In this document: positions 48,361 through 57,251 of the stretch, one piece after another
Numbering within the stretch: the first letter of the stretch is position 1
Layout of the letters: every line of letters begins with the position of its first letter
NCBI RefSeq assembly: GCF_900626155.1
Contig: NZ_LR130844.1
Location: 851,072-915,071 of the forward strand
Direction of reading: 5' to 3'
Length of the DNA: 64,000 nucleotides
Source of the DNA: Anaerococcus vaginimassiliensis
GTDB taxonomy: Bacteria > Bacillota > Clostridia > Tissierellales > Peptoniphilaceae
The notes under the pieces: model-generated
Database searches by the model: none
What the model was told of the DNA's origin: nothing
The model's input: only the letters and a program-made list of their open reading frames with translations
Made by a program: the position numbers and the translations under genes

Positions 48361-50280
48361 ATGAATTTACTTACAGCATCAAATCTCGCGAAGTCCTATC
48401 CCCTAAAGGATATATTTGAAAATGTAAGCTTTAAGATTGAAAAGGGCGAGAAGGCAGGTCTAATAGGAGCAAATGGAGCAGGAAAAACAACTCTATTTAA
48501 TATTTTAACAGGAGAGCTTCATCCTGATAGTGGAGATATTTACATAGCAGGTGATGTAAAGGTCGGCTATCTCAAGCAGATTCTAAGTCTTGATACAGAT
48601 ATGACCATCTATGAATTCATCCTAGGTGTCTTTGACGAAATGATCATGCTTGAAAAAGAAATGAGAGAGCTTGAGCTAAAAATGGCAGAAGAAACTGACC
48701 CAGACAAGCTTGATAGTATCATGCACACCTATGCTTTAAAATCAGAAGAGTTTTCTAGTAAAAATGGTTACGCTATCAAAAGCGAAATCGAGGGAACTCT
48801 CACTGCTATGGGTTTTGAGAAAAAAGATTTTGATAAAAATATCTCCGAGCTTTCTGGTGGACAAAAGGCGAGGGTAGAGCTTTGCCACCTTCTATTAGAA
48901 AAGCCAGATTTAATCTTACTAGATGAGCCGACCAACCACCTTGATATTGGGGCAATCAGATTTCTTGAAAATTTCATCAAAAACTACAAGGGATCTGTGA
49001 TAGTTATCTCCCACGATAGGTATTTTTTGGATAATACAGTAAATAAAATCCTAATGATGGAAAATGGGAAACTAAGCACATACAACGGCAACTACACTTC
49101 CTTTATGACTCAAAGGAAAAAAGACCTAGAGGTTAGAATCCACCAATACAAATCCCAACAAAAAGAAATCGAACGCCAAGAAGAAATCATAGACAGACTA
49201 AAAAACCTCGGTGGATCTAAGAGAAAAAGAGGTATCTCCCAATCAAGATCTAGGCAAAAGCTCTTAGACAAAATGGTAAAAATAGATAAGCCAGTAGAGC
49301 TTAGAGATACCATGAGCCTTAAGTTTACCCCAAGAATCCAATCTGGAGTGGATGTACTTAAAGTAAGAGATTTAAGTAAATCTTTCGGCTATGATGAGAT
49401 ATTTAAGGGGATAAGTCTTGATTTATATAGACAAGAAAGATGTGCCATTATCGGAGAAAATGGAGTTGGCAAGACTACTTTGTTTAGGATAATCATGGGA
49501 GAGGAAAATAAGGATAGTGGAGAAGTTAGGATTGGATCATCTGTAAATATTGGATATTTTGACCAAGAGCAAAAGTCCTTAGACCTTGACAATACGATGT
49601 TTGAGGAGATATCTAAGGCCTATCCTATGCTAACTAACTTTGAGATAAGATCTTACCTTGCCAAGTTTATGTTCTATGAAGATGATGTAAATAGACTTGT
49701 AGGTGAGCTTTCCGGAGGAGAAAGAGCGAGGATTTCTCTACTTAAACTTATGATATCAGATACTAACTTTATCCTAATGGATGAGCCAACCAACCACCTA
49801 GATATTGACTCTAAGGAAATTCTAGAAGATGCTATCCTTGACTATGAGGGAACAGTCCTAATCATAAGCCACGATAGGTATTTTCTAAACAAGATTGCCA
49901 CCAAGATATACGATATGAAAAAAGACGGCATGGACGAATACCTTGGCAACTACTCATATTATGAGGAAAAACTTAGGGAAAATTCCTTAGAAGATGTAAA
50001 GGAATCAACTCAAACCAAAACTCAAATCAAAAAGCAAAGACAAAAAGAAAATATCAAAAGAAGTGAGATCAAAAAAATCAAGGCAGAGATTAGAGATATA
50101 GAAAATAAGATGGAAGAAATCGACCTTGAAATTGAAAGACTAACTAATGAAAGTCTCGCCGAAGGTTTCTATGATGACCAGGACAGGGTCCAAGAAACAT
50201 TCGCTAAAATTAAACAACTAGAAGAAAAAAAGGACAAGCTAGACCAAGATTGGCTAGAATTATCTCTAGAAATTGAATAA
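48361..50280 (+). CDS. ABC-F family ATPase
   Basis: Soluble twin-ATPase of 639 aa acting on ribosomes (Uup/YdiF-type), not a transporter. Domain 1: GANGAGKTT near residue 38, SGGQKARVEL near 162, DEPTNHLD near 188; domain 2: GENGVGKTT near 367, SGGERARISL near 457, DEPTNHLD near 477. The linker between them (about 240-290) is basic, and a C-terminal coiled coil (about 535-639) is present. It starts at the base after the rex stop, so translation must be coupled. Resistance-type ABC-F proteins have longer linkers, so a housekeeping role is more likely. Confidence 0.92.
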   Translation: MNLLTASNLAKSYPLKDIFENVSFKIEKGEKAGLIGANGAGKTTLFNILTGELHPDSGDIYIAGDVKVGYLKQILSLDTDMTIYEFILGVFDEMIMLEKEMRELELKMAEETDPDKLDSIMHTYALKSEEFSSKNGYAIKSEIEGTLTAMGFEKKDFDKNISELSGGQKARVELCHLLLEKPDLILLDEPTNHLDIGAIRFLENFIKNYKGSVIVISHDRYFLDNTVNKILMMENGKLSTYNGNYTSFMTQRKKDLEVRIHQYKSQQKEIERQEEIIDRLKNLGGSKRKRGISQSRSRQKLLDKMVKIDKPVELRDTMSLKFTPRIQSGVDVLKVRDLSKSFGYDEIFKGISLDLYRQERCAIIGENGVGKTTLFRIIMGEENKDSGEVRIGSSVNIGYFDQEQKSLDLDNTMFEEISKAYPMLTNFEIRSYLAKFMFYEDDVNRLVGELSGGERARISLLKLMISDTNFILMDEPTNHLDIDSKEILEDAILDYEGTVLIISHDRYFLNKIATKIYDMKKDGMDEYLGNYSYYEEKLRENSLEDVKESTQTKTQIKKQRQKENIKRSEIKKIKAEIRDIENKMEEIDLEIERLTNESLAEGFYDDQDRVQETFAKIKQLEEKKDKLDQDWLELSLEIE

Positions 50281-50329
50281 AAAGATTAAAGCACCTATTA
50301 TGGGGTATCCATATACTAAAGGAGGGCTT

Positions 50330-50863
50330 ATGGGAACATTTAAAAGAATAATATTTTCCCTGATGACTGTAGTATTAATCCTCTTGGGTGCTATTTTTGT
50401 ATCAGTAGGACTTATAAGAGTCGATGTGCTATATGACATCCTCTACTATTTACAAAATCCAAACGTAAGAATTGGAATTATGATTGTGGGGGCGGTTTTA
50501 CTTCTCTTTGCGATTATTACTCTAATCGATTTAATTGTAAGCTCCAATGCTGATTACGAATATCTCGAAAAAGACGAAACTGGATCTGTCCTTGTAAAAA
50601 GAACTTCTCTTGAAAATAGTCTAAGAGAAGCTGTAAGAAGCCAAGGAGCAAATCCAGTACGCCAAGATGTGAAGATACTTCAAGATGGAGAAAAGATTAA
50701 AGCAAAAGCTAAGGTCGAAGTCGATAAGGACACTGACCTAAACATTCTTTCTGAAAACCTAAAAAGAGAAATCAAAAAGAGCTTGGGTTATCTTACAGGG
50801 ATAACTGATACTGACGTAAGCTTGTATTTCCAAAAGAAAGAAGAAAGCTTTGAGGAAAGATAA
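50330..50863 (+). CDS. amaP: Alkaline shock membrane anchor protein AmaP
   Basis: Membrane anchor for Asp23 in envelope stress response, 177 aa. Two membrane segments (about residues 8-28 and 47-67) are followed by a cytoplasmic Asp23-like domain with VKILQDGEKIKAKAKVEV. The start is ATG 50330 behind AAAGGAGGG, inside an ORF that extends upstream over the end of the ABC-F gene without a ribosome site. It is followed by DUF2273 and asp23 genes, the conserved Firmicutes trio. Confidence 0.9.
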   Translation: MGTFKRIIFSLMTVVLILLGAIFVSVGLIRVDVLYDILYYLQNPNVRIGIMIVGAVLLLFAIITLIDLIVSSNADYEYLEKDETGSVLVKRTSLENSLREAVRSQGANPVRQDVKILQDGEKIKAKAKVEVDKDTDLNILSENLKREIKKSLGYLTGITDTDVSLYFQKKEESFEER

Positions 50864-50873
50864 GAGGTAGTAG

Positions 50874-51164
50874 ATGGATAAGATTAATAAGGAAAATCAA
50901 ACAGGTTTTACTGTCTATGACCTAGAGATGAGAAGGATGGATAGGGAAGAAGAAGAAAAGAGAAAAAGACAACTTTTCTATAGAGAAAATAAAGGAAAGC
51001 TAATTGCTTTGGCACTTTCTCTACTAACCTTGTTTTGCCTCTTTAACTTTGGGTTCTTCAGGACAATTGGAATCTGGATTGTGATGGTTGTTGGCTACTC
51101 TATCGGAGCATACTTTGATAGGGATGTAAAATATATTAACTTTTTAAGAAGATTATTTAGGTAA
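50874..51164 (+). CDS. DUF2273 small integral membrane protein
   Basis: Protein of 96 aa: a charged N-terminal extension (about residues 1-42, RRMDREEEEKRKRQLFYREN) and two membrane segments with the family-typical GIWIVMVVGYSIGAYFDR near residue 66. DUF2273 proteins accompany AmaP and Asp23; the extension here is longer than in the shortest relatives. GAGGTAG precedes the ATG. Confidence 0.88.
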   Translation: MDKINKENQTGFTVYDLEMRRMDREEEEKRKRQLFYRENKGKLIALALSLLTLFCLFNFGFFRTIGIWIVMVVGYSIGAYFDRDVKYINFLRRLFR

Positions 51165-51175
51165 AGGAGATAATT

Positions 51176-51634
51176 ATGACAGAAAACAAAGAAAGAATTG
51201 ACCAAGTAAACGACGGAAGAGAACTAGAATACGAAGAAAGCAAACTTATAATCGAAGATAAGGTTGTTGCCAAAATTGCAAGAATCGCAATCAATAGCGT
51301 AGACGGAATCCTTGAAATGAAAGGAAATATCGCAGATTCAATCGGATCTTTCTTCTCAAACTCAAATGAACAATCTACAGCTGGTGTAAATGTAGAAGTA
51401 GGAGAAAAAGAAGCAAAAATCAACCTAGATGTAATCATCGAATATGGTAAAAACGCTACAAGAATCTTCTCTGATATCAAAAAAGCAGTTGTAGGAAACG
51501 TAAAAGAAATGACAGGTCTTGACGTAGTAACAGTAAACGTTGATGTAGTTGACGTTATGACAAGAACTGAATACGAAGAAAGAAAAAGAAAAGCAAGTGA
51601 TAAGGAAGAAGAAAGAGTAAACAACAGATACTAG
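51176..51634 (+). CDS. asp23: Asp23/Gls24 family envelope stress protein
   Basis: Abundant alkaline-shock protein (152 aa) that coats the inner membrane face through AmaP. It contains IEDKVVAKIARIAINSVDGI near residue 25, VEVGEKEAKINLDVIIEYG near 73 and VNVDVVDVMTRTEYEERKR at the C-terminus, as in the family. AAAGGAG lies before the ATG. A strong terminator follows, ending the amaP-DUF2273-asp23 operon. Confidence 0.93.
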   Translation: MTENKERIDQVNDGRELEYEESKLIIEDKVVAKIARIAINSVDGILEMKGNIADSIGSFFSNSNEQSTAGVNVEVGEKEAKINLDVIIEYGKNATRIFSDIKKAVVGNVKEMTGLDVVTVNVDVVDVMTRTEYEERKRKASDKEEERVNNRY

Positions 51635-51671
51635 AAATATCTGGGATAGTTTTTAATCCTATCATTTAGCT

Positions 51672-51696
51672 AAGCCTGCGGAAACGCAGGCTTTTA
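51672..51696 (+). terminator. Terminator of the asp23 operon
   Basis: AAGCCTGCG-gaaa-CGCAGGCTT, then TT and AATT. Confidence 0.85.
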
Positions 51697-51708
51697 ATTG
51701 GAGAAAAT

Positions 51709-52935
51709 ATGAGAAAAAGAGAGAAATTTCTCGATGAGAAAAACAAAAACATACTAAAAGTCACCATAATAAGTATTTTGGTATTCTTCGCCTTTTGGTA
51801 TAAGAAAGATGTATCGGCAGGTTTTGTAAGAACATATGCTGTCATTAGACCAGTTTTATATGGACTAGTTATAGCCTTTATCATCAACCTACCAATGAAC
51901 TTTTTTGAAAATAAAGTCTTTGGCAGATTTATAGATAGGTCTAAGCACAAACACCTAGCTTCTGCCCTTTCCCTAATCCTTTCATGGATAGTATTTTTCG
52001 GGATAATTACTATAATTATGACAGTTTTCATTCCAGAACTTGTAAATGCCATAAGCTCTTTGGTTGAAAACATCCCAATCTTTATGGATAAGCTAATAGA
52101 ATACCTTAACAATCAAAGGTTATTTAAGGAAGTAAGTGCAGAAATTATAGCAAGGCTTAACAAACTAGATGTAGAAAACCTAACTAAGGAAATTACTGCC
52201 TTTTTAAATGGCAAAAACATAGGTATTTGGAATAAGACATCAAATATTCTTAGTTCTGTTTCATCTTGGCTAATCGCTGTAATCATGGGATTTGTCTTTT
52301 CCCTCTATGTATCGGCTAACAAGAAAGAGCTTCAGACTAATGCTAACAAGATCCTTCTAGCAAACTTTAGGGAAGATAAGGTAAATCACATAAACTATGT
52401 GGCAAAACTTTCCTATGATTCCTTCTCAAAGTTTCTAGAAACAAAACTACTTAGCTGTCTGTCTTTAGGTCTAATTTGTTTTATAGGCATGAAAATCCTA
52501 AAACTTCCTATGGCAGGTATGATATCAATCCTAGTTGGTGCTTTTGATATAATCCCATACTTTGGACCGATAATTGCAACTGGTGTCGGTATGATTCTAA
52601 TCTTTATCCAATCACCAGCTCAGTCTTTGATTTTCCTAATATTTGTCCTAAGTATCCAACAAGTCCAAGAGAATATTATCTATCCACTTGTTATAGGAAA
52701 GCACCAAGGCTTGCCAGCTATTTGGATATTCCTATCAGTGTTTTTGGGAGCAGGTCTATTTGGTATAGCAGGAATGATAATGTCAATGCCTGTTGCAACT
52801 ATCCTTTACACCCTAATCCAAGATAACACCAAGAGAAAGCTAAAGATGAAGGAAATAGACCAAAGTAAGGTAGACGAACTAAACCAAAAGTCCTACGAGA
52901 CAATGCGTGAAGAAAGAATGAACATGGAATACTAA
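51709..52935 (+). CDS. AI-2E family transporter
   Basis: Membrane protein of 408 aa with about eight segments, a member of the AI-2E (UPF0118/YdbI-YrrI) exporter family. Family features: GLVIAFIINLPMNFFEN near residue 50, and in the second half FDIIPYFGPIIATGVGMIL near 280, which is a hallmark. The middle hydrophilic domain (about 100-180) is present. Substrates in the family range from AI-2 to sodium/proton exchange, and none can be assigned here. GGAGAAAA precedes the ATG. Confidence 0.9.
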   Translation: MRKREKFLDEKNKNILKVTIISILVFFAFWYKKDVSAGFVRTYAVIRPVLYGLVIAFIINLPMNFFENKVFGRFIDRSKHKHLASALSLILSWIVFFGIITIIMTVFIPELVNAISSLVENIPIFMDKLIEYLNNQRLFKEVSAEIIARLNKLDVENLTKEITAFLNGKNIGIWNKTSNILSSVSSWLIAVIMGFVFSLYVSANKKELQTNANKILLANFREDKVNHINYVAKLSYDSFSKFLETKLLSCLSLGLICFIGMKILKLPMAGMISILVGAFDIIPYFGPIIATGVGMILIFIQSPAQSLIFLIFVLSIQQVQENIIYPLVIGKHQGLPAIWIFLSVFLGAGLFGIAGMIMSMPVATILYTLIQDNTKRKLKMKEIDQSKVDELNQKSYETMREERMNMEY

Positions 52936-52967
52936 AAAAAGCTCCGATTTGGAGCTTAGAGCATAGA

Positions 52968-53136
52968 GAAAATCCAAAAACGCTTATCCAACTACAGAAA
53001 TTTAGAAATTCTAAATCTCATAATCCTGTAAATCGCAAACTCGCCAATGCTCAAACAGTGCGATTTACGGACGTATTATTTCGATTTGAATTTCTTAAAA
53101 TTTCTTCCGAATGGAACGCTTCTTTTGGATTTTTTC
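52968..53136. repeat. 170-bp palindromic element, copy 3 (inverted)
   Basis: Opposite orientation to copies 1 and 2. Its ends AAAATCCAAAAACGCTTATCC (52970 on) and GGAACGCTTCTTTTGGATTTT pair, with TCC/GGA where the others have TTT/AAA or CTT/AAG. A GCTCCGATTTGGAGC hairpin (52941-52955) lies just before it. Confidence 0.85.
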
Positions 53137-53151
53137 ACTTTGTCAACAACG

Positions 53152-53176
53152 AAAGCTCCTACTTGGGGCTTTTTTC
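53152..53176 (+). terminator. Terminator downstream of the AI-2E transporter unit
   Basis: AAAGCTCC-tactt-GGGGCTTTTTT. It lies after the palindromic element, so the element is probably in the 3' untranslated region. Confidence 0.75.
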
Positions 53177-53231
53177 TTGTTTGCTTTTAAATATAAGTGT
53201 ATGATATAAAAAATTATTAAGGGAGAAAATT

Positions 53232-53939
53232 ATGAAAAATAAAAAAAGCTACCAAGTTCTAAGTGCAGCTCAGCTAAAATACCTAGCCTTTATTTCCATG
53301 TTCATAGACCATGTTAATAATGGACTGATAACACCTTTACTAGATGGAAGAGGATCGCTTTTAGTATTATCAAATATTTTTTCTATTCTAGGAAGGATTG
53401 CCTTTACTATCTTTATATTTTTTATAGTAGAAGGATATTTTAAAACGAAAAATAGGCTCAAATACCTAATAAGGCTCCTTATATTTGGAATCATCTCAGA
53501 AGTACCCTTTGATATGTTTACCTCAAAGGTCTACTATAATCCAAATTGGAACAATATGATCTTTACCCTAGCCTTGTGTTTACTTACAGTTTGGCTAGTT
53601 GATTATCTCAAAGGAAAAATCACAAATAAAATTATCTGGTATTTGTTGTCTTTTGTGATAGTAATAGGAATGTCTTTTTTAGCGATGGCACTAAGTCTTG
53701 ATTATGACTACCACGCCATTGTCCTAGCCTATATATTTTATATCTTCTATGATAGGCTTATCCTTGGAGCAATCTTGGGATATTTATCTATAATAAAAGA
53801 AGTCTATTCCTTCTTGGGATTTGGACTAGTAACCCTATACAATGGCAAGGAAGGAAACCAATATAGATGGCTAAACTACGCCTTTTATCCAGCACATCTC
53901 TTAGTGCTTGGACTATTGAGGTTTTATTTTAACTTGTAG
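53232..53939 (+). CDS. TraX family membrane protein
   Basis: Membrane protein of 235 aa, about seven segments, related to F-plasmid TraX, the pilin N-acetylase. The segments YLAFISMFIDHVNNGLITP (near residue 17), LGRIAFTIFIFFIVEGYFKT and RLLIFGIISEVPFDMF are typical. Chromosomal TraX relatives are common in Firmicutes and are likely acyltransferases for cell-surface molecules. No conjugation gene is nearby. GGGAG precedes the ATG. Confidence 0.87.
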   Translation: MKNKKSYQVLSAAQLKYLAFISMFIDHVNNGLITPLLDGRGSLLVLSNIFSILGRIAFTIFIFFIVEGYFKTKNRLKYLIRLLIFGIISEVPFDMFTSKVYYNPNWNNMIFTLALCLLTVWLVDYLKGKITNKIIWYLLSFVIVIGMSFLAMALSLDYDYHAIVLAYIFYIFYDRLILGAILGYLSIIKEVYSFLGFGLVTLYNGKEGNQYRWLNYAFYPAHLLVLGLLRFYFNL

Positions 53940-53984
53940 AATGTCAAAAGAGGGTAAATATTTAATGAGAGCTAAGGAGGAAAT

Positions 53985-54398
53985 ATGAAAGATAAAAATG
54001 AGATTAGAGAGGCTATTGCAGCTTGTGACGATGTTTTAAATAATATAGACAGAGCCTTGGCTGAATTGTCTAGTGCGTCAAATTGGTCATTATTGGATAT
54101 GTTTGGTGGCGAGTTTTTCTCAAGTTTTATGAAAAGATCAAAGATAAATAAGGCAAATAGAAATATAAGTGCCTTAAAACTAAGTCTAAACCGTTTGAGA
54201 AAAGAACTATCTGATGTTGATATAGACCTACCTTTGGAGATTTCAAACAGTTTAGCTGACAATTTCTGGGATGTGTATTTTGATAATATCTTTACCGACC
54301 TTAGGGTTAGGTCAGAGCTTAAGACAAAAACAAAAGAGCTAAGAGATCTTAGAGATAAGATAACTTATATTAAAGGTCGATTAAAAAGAGAAATCTAA
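53985..54398 (+). CDS. Orphan helical protein, paralogue of the one at 12800
   Basis: Family not recognised, 137 aa, helical and charged. It shares the segment GGEFFSSFMKRSKINKANRN (residues about 41-60) and the surrounding helix pattern with the gene at 12800-13291. The C-terminal half begins LPLEISNSLADNFWDVYFDN and is different from the paralogue. No signal peptide or membrane segment. AGGAGG precedes the ATG. Nothing in the neighbourhood (TraX, PTS permease) suggests a function. Confidence 0.78.
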   Translation: MKDKNEIREAIAACDDVLNNIDRALAELSSASNWSLLDMFGGEFFSSFMKRSKINKANRNISALKLSLNRLRKELSDVDIDLPLEISNSLADNFWDVYFDNIFTDLRVRSELKTKTKELRDLRDKITYIKGRLKREI

Positions 54399-54437
54399 TT
54401 CTTATATGATAAAAGGCTAAAGTTTATTAAAACTTTG

Positions 54438-54466
54438 TTGATAACTTGACCCTTAAAGCATATAAT
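54438..54466 (+). promoter_or_regulatory. Promoter of the PTS gene
   Basis: TTGATA (54438-54443), 17-bp spacer, TATAAT (54461-54466). A second TATAAT follows at 54473. Confidence 0.6.
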
Positions 54467-54495
54467 TTAGTTTATAATCAATTTTAGGAGGAATT

Positions 54496-56682
54496 ATGTC
54501 AAAAGCGAAATCTAAACAAGAAATTCGTGAAAAGACTGGCGAGAACAAGGTATTTGGAACGCTTCAAAAGCTTGGCCAAACATTCATGTTGCCAATATCA
54601 CTTTTGCCTATAGCTGGTCTTTTGCTTGGAATTGGATCTTCTTTTACCAATCCAAGTGTAATAGAAATGTATAATTTAGGAAATGTTTTATACGAAGGTG
54701 GAACCTTGTATGGAATACTTTCAGTCCTTGCAAGTGCAGGAAATATAGTATTTAGCCATTTGGGACTATTATTTGGTATTTCTGTAGCAAGTGGACTTGC
54801 CAAAAGAGAAAAGGGAGTAGCAGCTCTTTCTGCAATCATAGGCTATTTTGTAATGTATGCCTCAATGACTGCAGCTTTAAATCAATTTAGAGATATAGAA
54901 AGCCTAAAACAAACTCAAGGGCTTATCACATCTTACCTAGGTTTTGATAACACAATGAACCTTGGGGTTATGGGTGGAATTATCCTAGGTCTTGTTGTGG
55001 CAAACCTACACAACAAATACAATATGATAGAGCTACCTGAGGCTATATCATTCTTTGCAGGTACTCACTTTATTCCAATAATTTCATCACTCGCTGGTAT
55101 TATTATTGGAATAATCATGACCTTTGTATGGCCTCTAATATCTGCAGGATTTTCATCAATCGGTCAAGTTATTTCAGGAATGGGTATATTTGGTATATTC
55201 CTTTATGTATATATCTATCGTGCCCTTATTCCATTTGGACTTCATCACGTTTTCTACCTTCCATTCTGGCAAACAGCTATAGGTGGAACTGCAGTAGTTA
55301 ACGGACAAACAGTAGTTGGTGCACAAAACATAGTATTTGCCCAACTTGCAGCAGGCGTTCCAATAGATGCTCACGCAGCAGCACACTTTTCATATATGTT
55401 CCCAGTAATGCTATTTGGTATACCAGCAGCATGTAAGGCAATGTATGAATCATGTGATCCATCAAGGAAAAAGGACATGAAAGGTTTCTACACCTCATCA
55501 GCCCTAACATCCTTTATGACAGGAATCACAGAACCAATAGAATTCCCTATGCTATTTGCATCTCCAGTTTTATACTACGGAGTTCACTGTGTTCTATTTG
55601 GAATATCAGGTGTCCTAGCCTACCTATTAGGATCAGGAGTTGCACTAACATTTTCAGGTGGTGTAATTGACTTTATCCTTTACGGAGTTCTACCAGGAAA
55701 TGCCATAACAAGATGGGTACCACTTCTAATCATGGGACTAGTATTTGGAGTAGTATATTACTTTATCTTCAAATTTGGTATCAAGAAATTTAACTGGAAC
55801 GTACCAGGTCGTGACGCAATAGCAGCTGACGATGATAAAATCTCACAAAACGCTGACTACAGCAAGCTAAACGACAAAGAAAAAAGAGCCTACAAAATCG
55901 TAGCAGGCCTAGGTGGAGCAGACAACCTAGACGACGTAACAAACTGTGCAACAAGACTAAGAGTAAAAGTAAAAGACGGTAGCAAGGTAGACAAAGACCT
56001 ACTATCAACAACAGGATCTTCAGGAACAGTAGTTCAAGGAAATAACGTCCAAGTCGTATACGGAACAACAGTACCAAACGTCAAAGCATCCGTAGAAGAC
56101 TTAATCGACAGAGGCCTTGCCCCAAAAGCAGCTGATTTATCTAACGAATCCAAACTAGCAGATGAAAAAGTAGTAGAAGAAAATATAGATGAACCAAAAG
56201 TTAAAGAAAATAAAACTGCTGAAGGTAAAATTAAAACTTACGCTCCAGCAGACGGAAGGGTAGTAGAGTTAGAAGAAGTAAGCGATCCAGTATTTAGTGG
56301 CAAACTAATGGGAGACGGATACGCTCTAAGACCAACAGCTAAAGACATCTACGCTCCAGTAGCAGGAGAAGTGGTAATGGTAGCAAACACCAACCACGCC
56401 ATAGGAATTAAAACCGAAGAAGGCCTAGAAGTTCTAGTCCACATGGGAATAGATACAGTAGCCCTAGAAGGACAAGGATTCGATATATCAGTAAAAGAAG
56501 GCGACAAAATAACAAAAGATAGCCATATAGCTGTAATGGACCTAGACTATATCAAAGAAAACGGCAAACAAACAGATATAATGGTAATAGTAACCAACAG
56601 CGAAAACATCGAAGGTATTCTACTAAACGAAACAAGAGATGTAAAAGCAGGCGAAGAAGTTGGCGAAATAGAAATAAAATAA
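54496..56682 (+). CDS. PTS glucose/GlcNAc-family permease, IICBA
   Basis: One-protein phosphotransferase permease of 728 aa: IIC membrane domain (about residues 1-430; GLLFGISVASGLAKRE near 95, HHVFYLPFW near 252, TGITEPIEFPMLF near 340), IIB (about 460-540, phospho-Cys in DDVTNCATRL), and IIA (about 575-728, phospho-His in VLVHMGIDTVAL). Glucose-class order IIC-IIB-IIA as in NagE and PtsG. It takes up and phosphorylates a hexose or amino sugar; the exact sugar cannot be told. AGGAGG precedes the ATG. Confidence 0.92.
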   Translation: MSKAKSKQEIREKTGENKVFGTLQKLGQTFMLPISLLPIAGLLLGIGSSFTNPSVIEMYNLGNVLYEGGTLYGILSVLASAGNIVFSHLGLLFGISVASGLAKREKGVAALSAIIGYFVMYASMTAALNQFRDIESLKQTQGLITSYLGFDNTMNLGVMGGIILGLVVANLHNKYNMIELPEAISFFAGTHFIPIISSLAGIIIGIIMTFVWPLISAGFSSIGQVISGMGIFGIFLYVYIYRALIPFGLHHVFYLPFWQTAIGGTAVVNGQTVVGAQNIVFAQLAAGVPIDAHAAAHFSYMFPVMLFGIPAACKAMYESCDPSRKKDMKGFYTSSALTSFMTGITEPIEFPMLFASPVLYYGVHCVLFGISGVLAYLLGSGVALTFSGGVIDFILYGVLPGNAITRWVPLLIMGLVFGVVYYFIFKFGIKKFNWNVPGRDAIAADDDKISQNADYSKLNDKEKRAYKIVAGLGGADNLDDVTNCATRLRVKVKDGSKVDKDLLSTTGSSGTVVQGNNVQVVYGTTVPNVKASVEDLIDRGLAPKAADLSNESKLADEKVVEENIDEPKVKENKTAEGKIKTYAPADGRVVELEEVSDPVFSGKLMGDGYALRPTAKDIYAPVAGEVVMVANTNHAIGIKTEEGLEVLVHMGIDTVALEGQGFDISVKEGDKITKDSHIAVMDLDYIKENGKQTDIMVIVTNSENIEGILLNETRDVKAGEEVGEIEIK

Positions 56683-56691
56683 AAGAAAAAC

Positions 56692-56716
56692 AAAAAGCCC
56701 TAGCAAGGGCTTTTTT
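56692..56716 (+). terminator. Terminator of the PTS gene
   Basis: AAAAAGCCCT-agc-AAGGGCTTTTTT. Confidence 0.88.
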
Positions 56717-56745
56717 GCTTGGGGAAATGGCAATCCGCCAAACCT

Positions 56746-56871
56746 GTCATCCTGAGCCAGGGCGTAAGCCTTGGCGTGAGGATCTCCAGTTTGTGATTCG
56801 AGTTTTCCTTAACTGTGGAGTATATACTCTAGATTCCTCGTCGCTCCTTTAAGTCGCTCTGTCGGAATGAC
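56746..56871. repeat. Palindromic repeat R9
   Basis: Complete copy. The left-arm tip is CCAGGGC-GTAA-GCCTTGG (56757-56774), another self-paired variant. Confidence 0.9.
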
Positions 56872-56882
56872 ACTTCCAAACA

Positions 56883-56898
56883 GTCATCCTGAGGAATG
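56883..56898. repeat. Left end of palindromic repeat R10, cut by the IS
   Basis: GTCATCCTGAGGAATG, then the IS begins. The remainder of R10 continues at 58220. Confidence 0.9.
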
Positions 56899-56951
56899 GA
56901 AGCTGGTATAATGATTTCAAACAAATTCCTTAATGACAAAGGAGAGAGATT

Positions 56952-57251
56952 ATGCCAAAAGACTTAAGAAGAACATTTGACCCAGAATTCAAAATAAACG
57001 TAGTAGAAATGCATTTAAAGGCAAACAAAAGTATAAGAGAACTATGTGAAATATATGATCTAGATAGGCAAACAATCCATAGATGGAAAAACCAATATCT
57101 AGAAAAAGGAAAGCAATCATTCACAAATAAAAATGTAATAAATGAAAAAGAACTAGTAAAACTTAGAAAACAACTAGACGATCTTAGAATGGAAAATGAA
57201 ATATTAAAAAAAGCCAACGCATACTTTGCTCAAAAGAAAGAGAAAAGATAG
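56952..57251 (+). CDS. IS3-type transposase OrfA (copy 1)
   Basis: DNA-binding part of an IS3-family transposase, 99 aa. A helix-turn-helix (FKINVVEMHLKANKSIRELC, then YDLDRQTIHRWKNQYLEKG, residues about 13-52) is followed by a leucine-zipper-like coil (ELVKLRKQLDDLRMENEILKK). AAAGGAGAGAG precedes the ATG. At 57206-57212 an A7 run overlaps codons TTA AAA AAA; from there the -1 frame leads into OrfB, as is usual in IS3 elements. If the ribosome does not shift, the 99-aa product ends at 57251. Confidence 0.93.
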   Translation: MPKDLRRTFDPEFKINVVEMHLKANKSIRELCEIYDLDRQTIHRWKNQYLEKGKQSFTNKNVINEKELVKLRKQLDDLRMENEILKKANAYFAQKKEKR

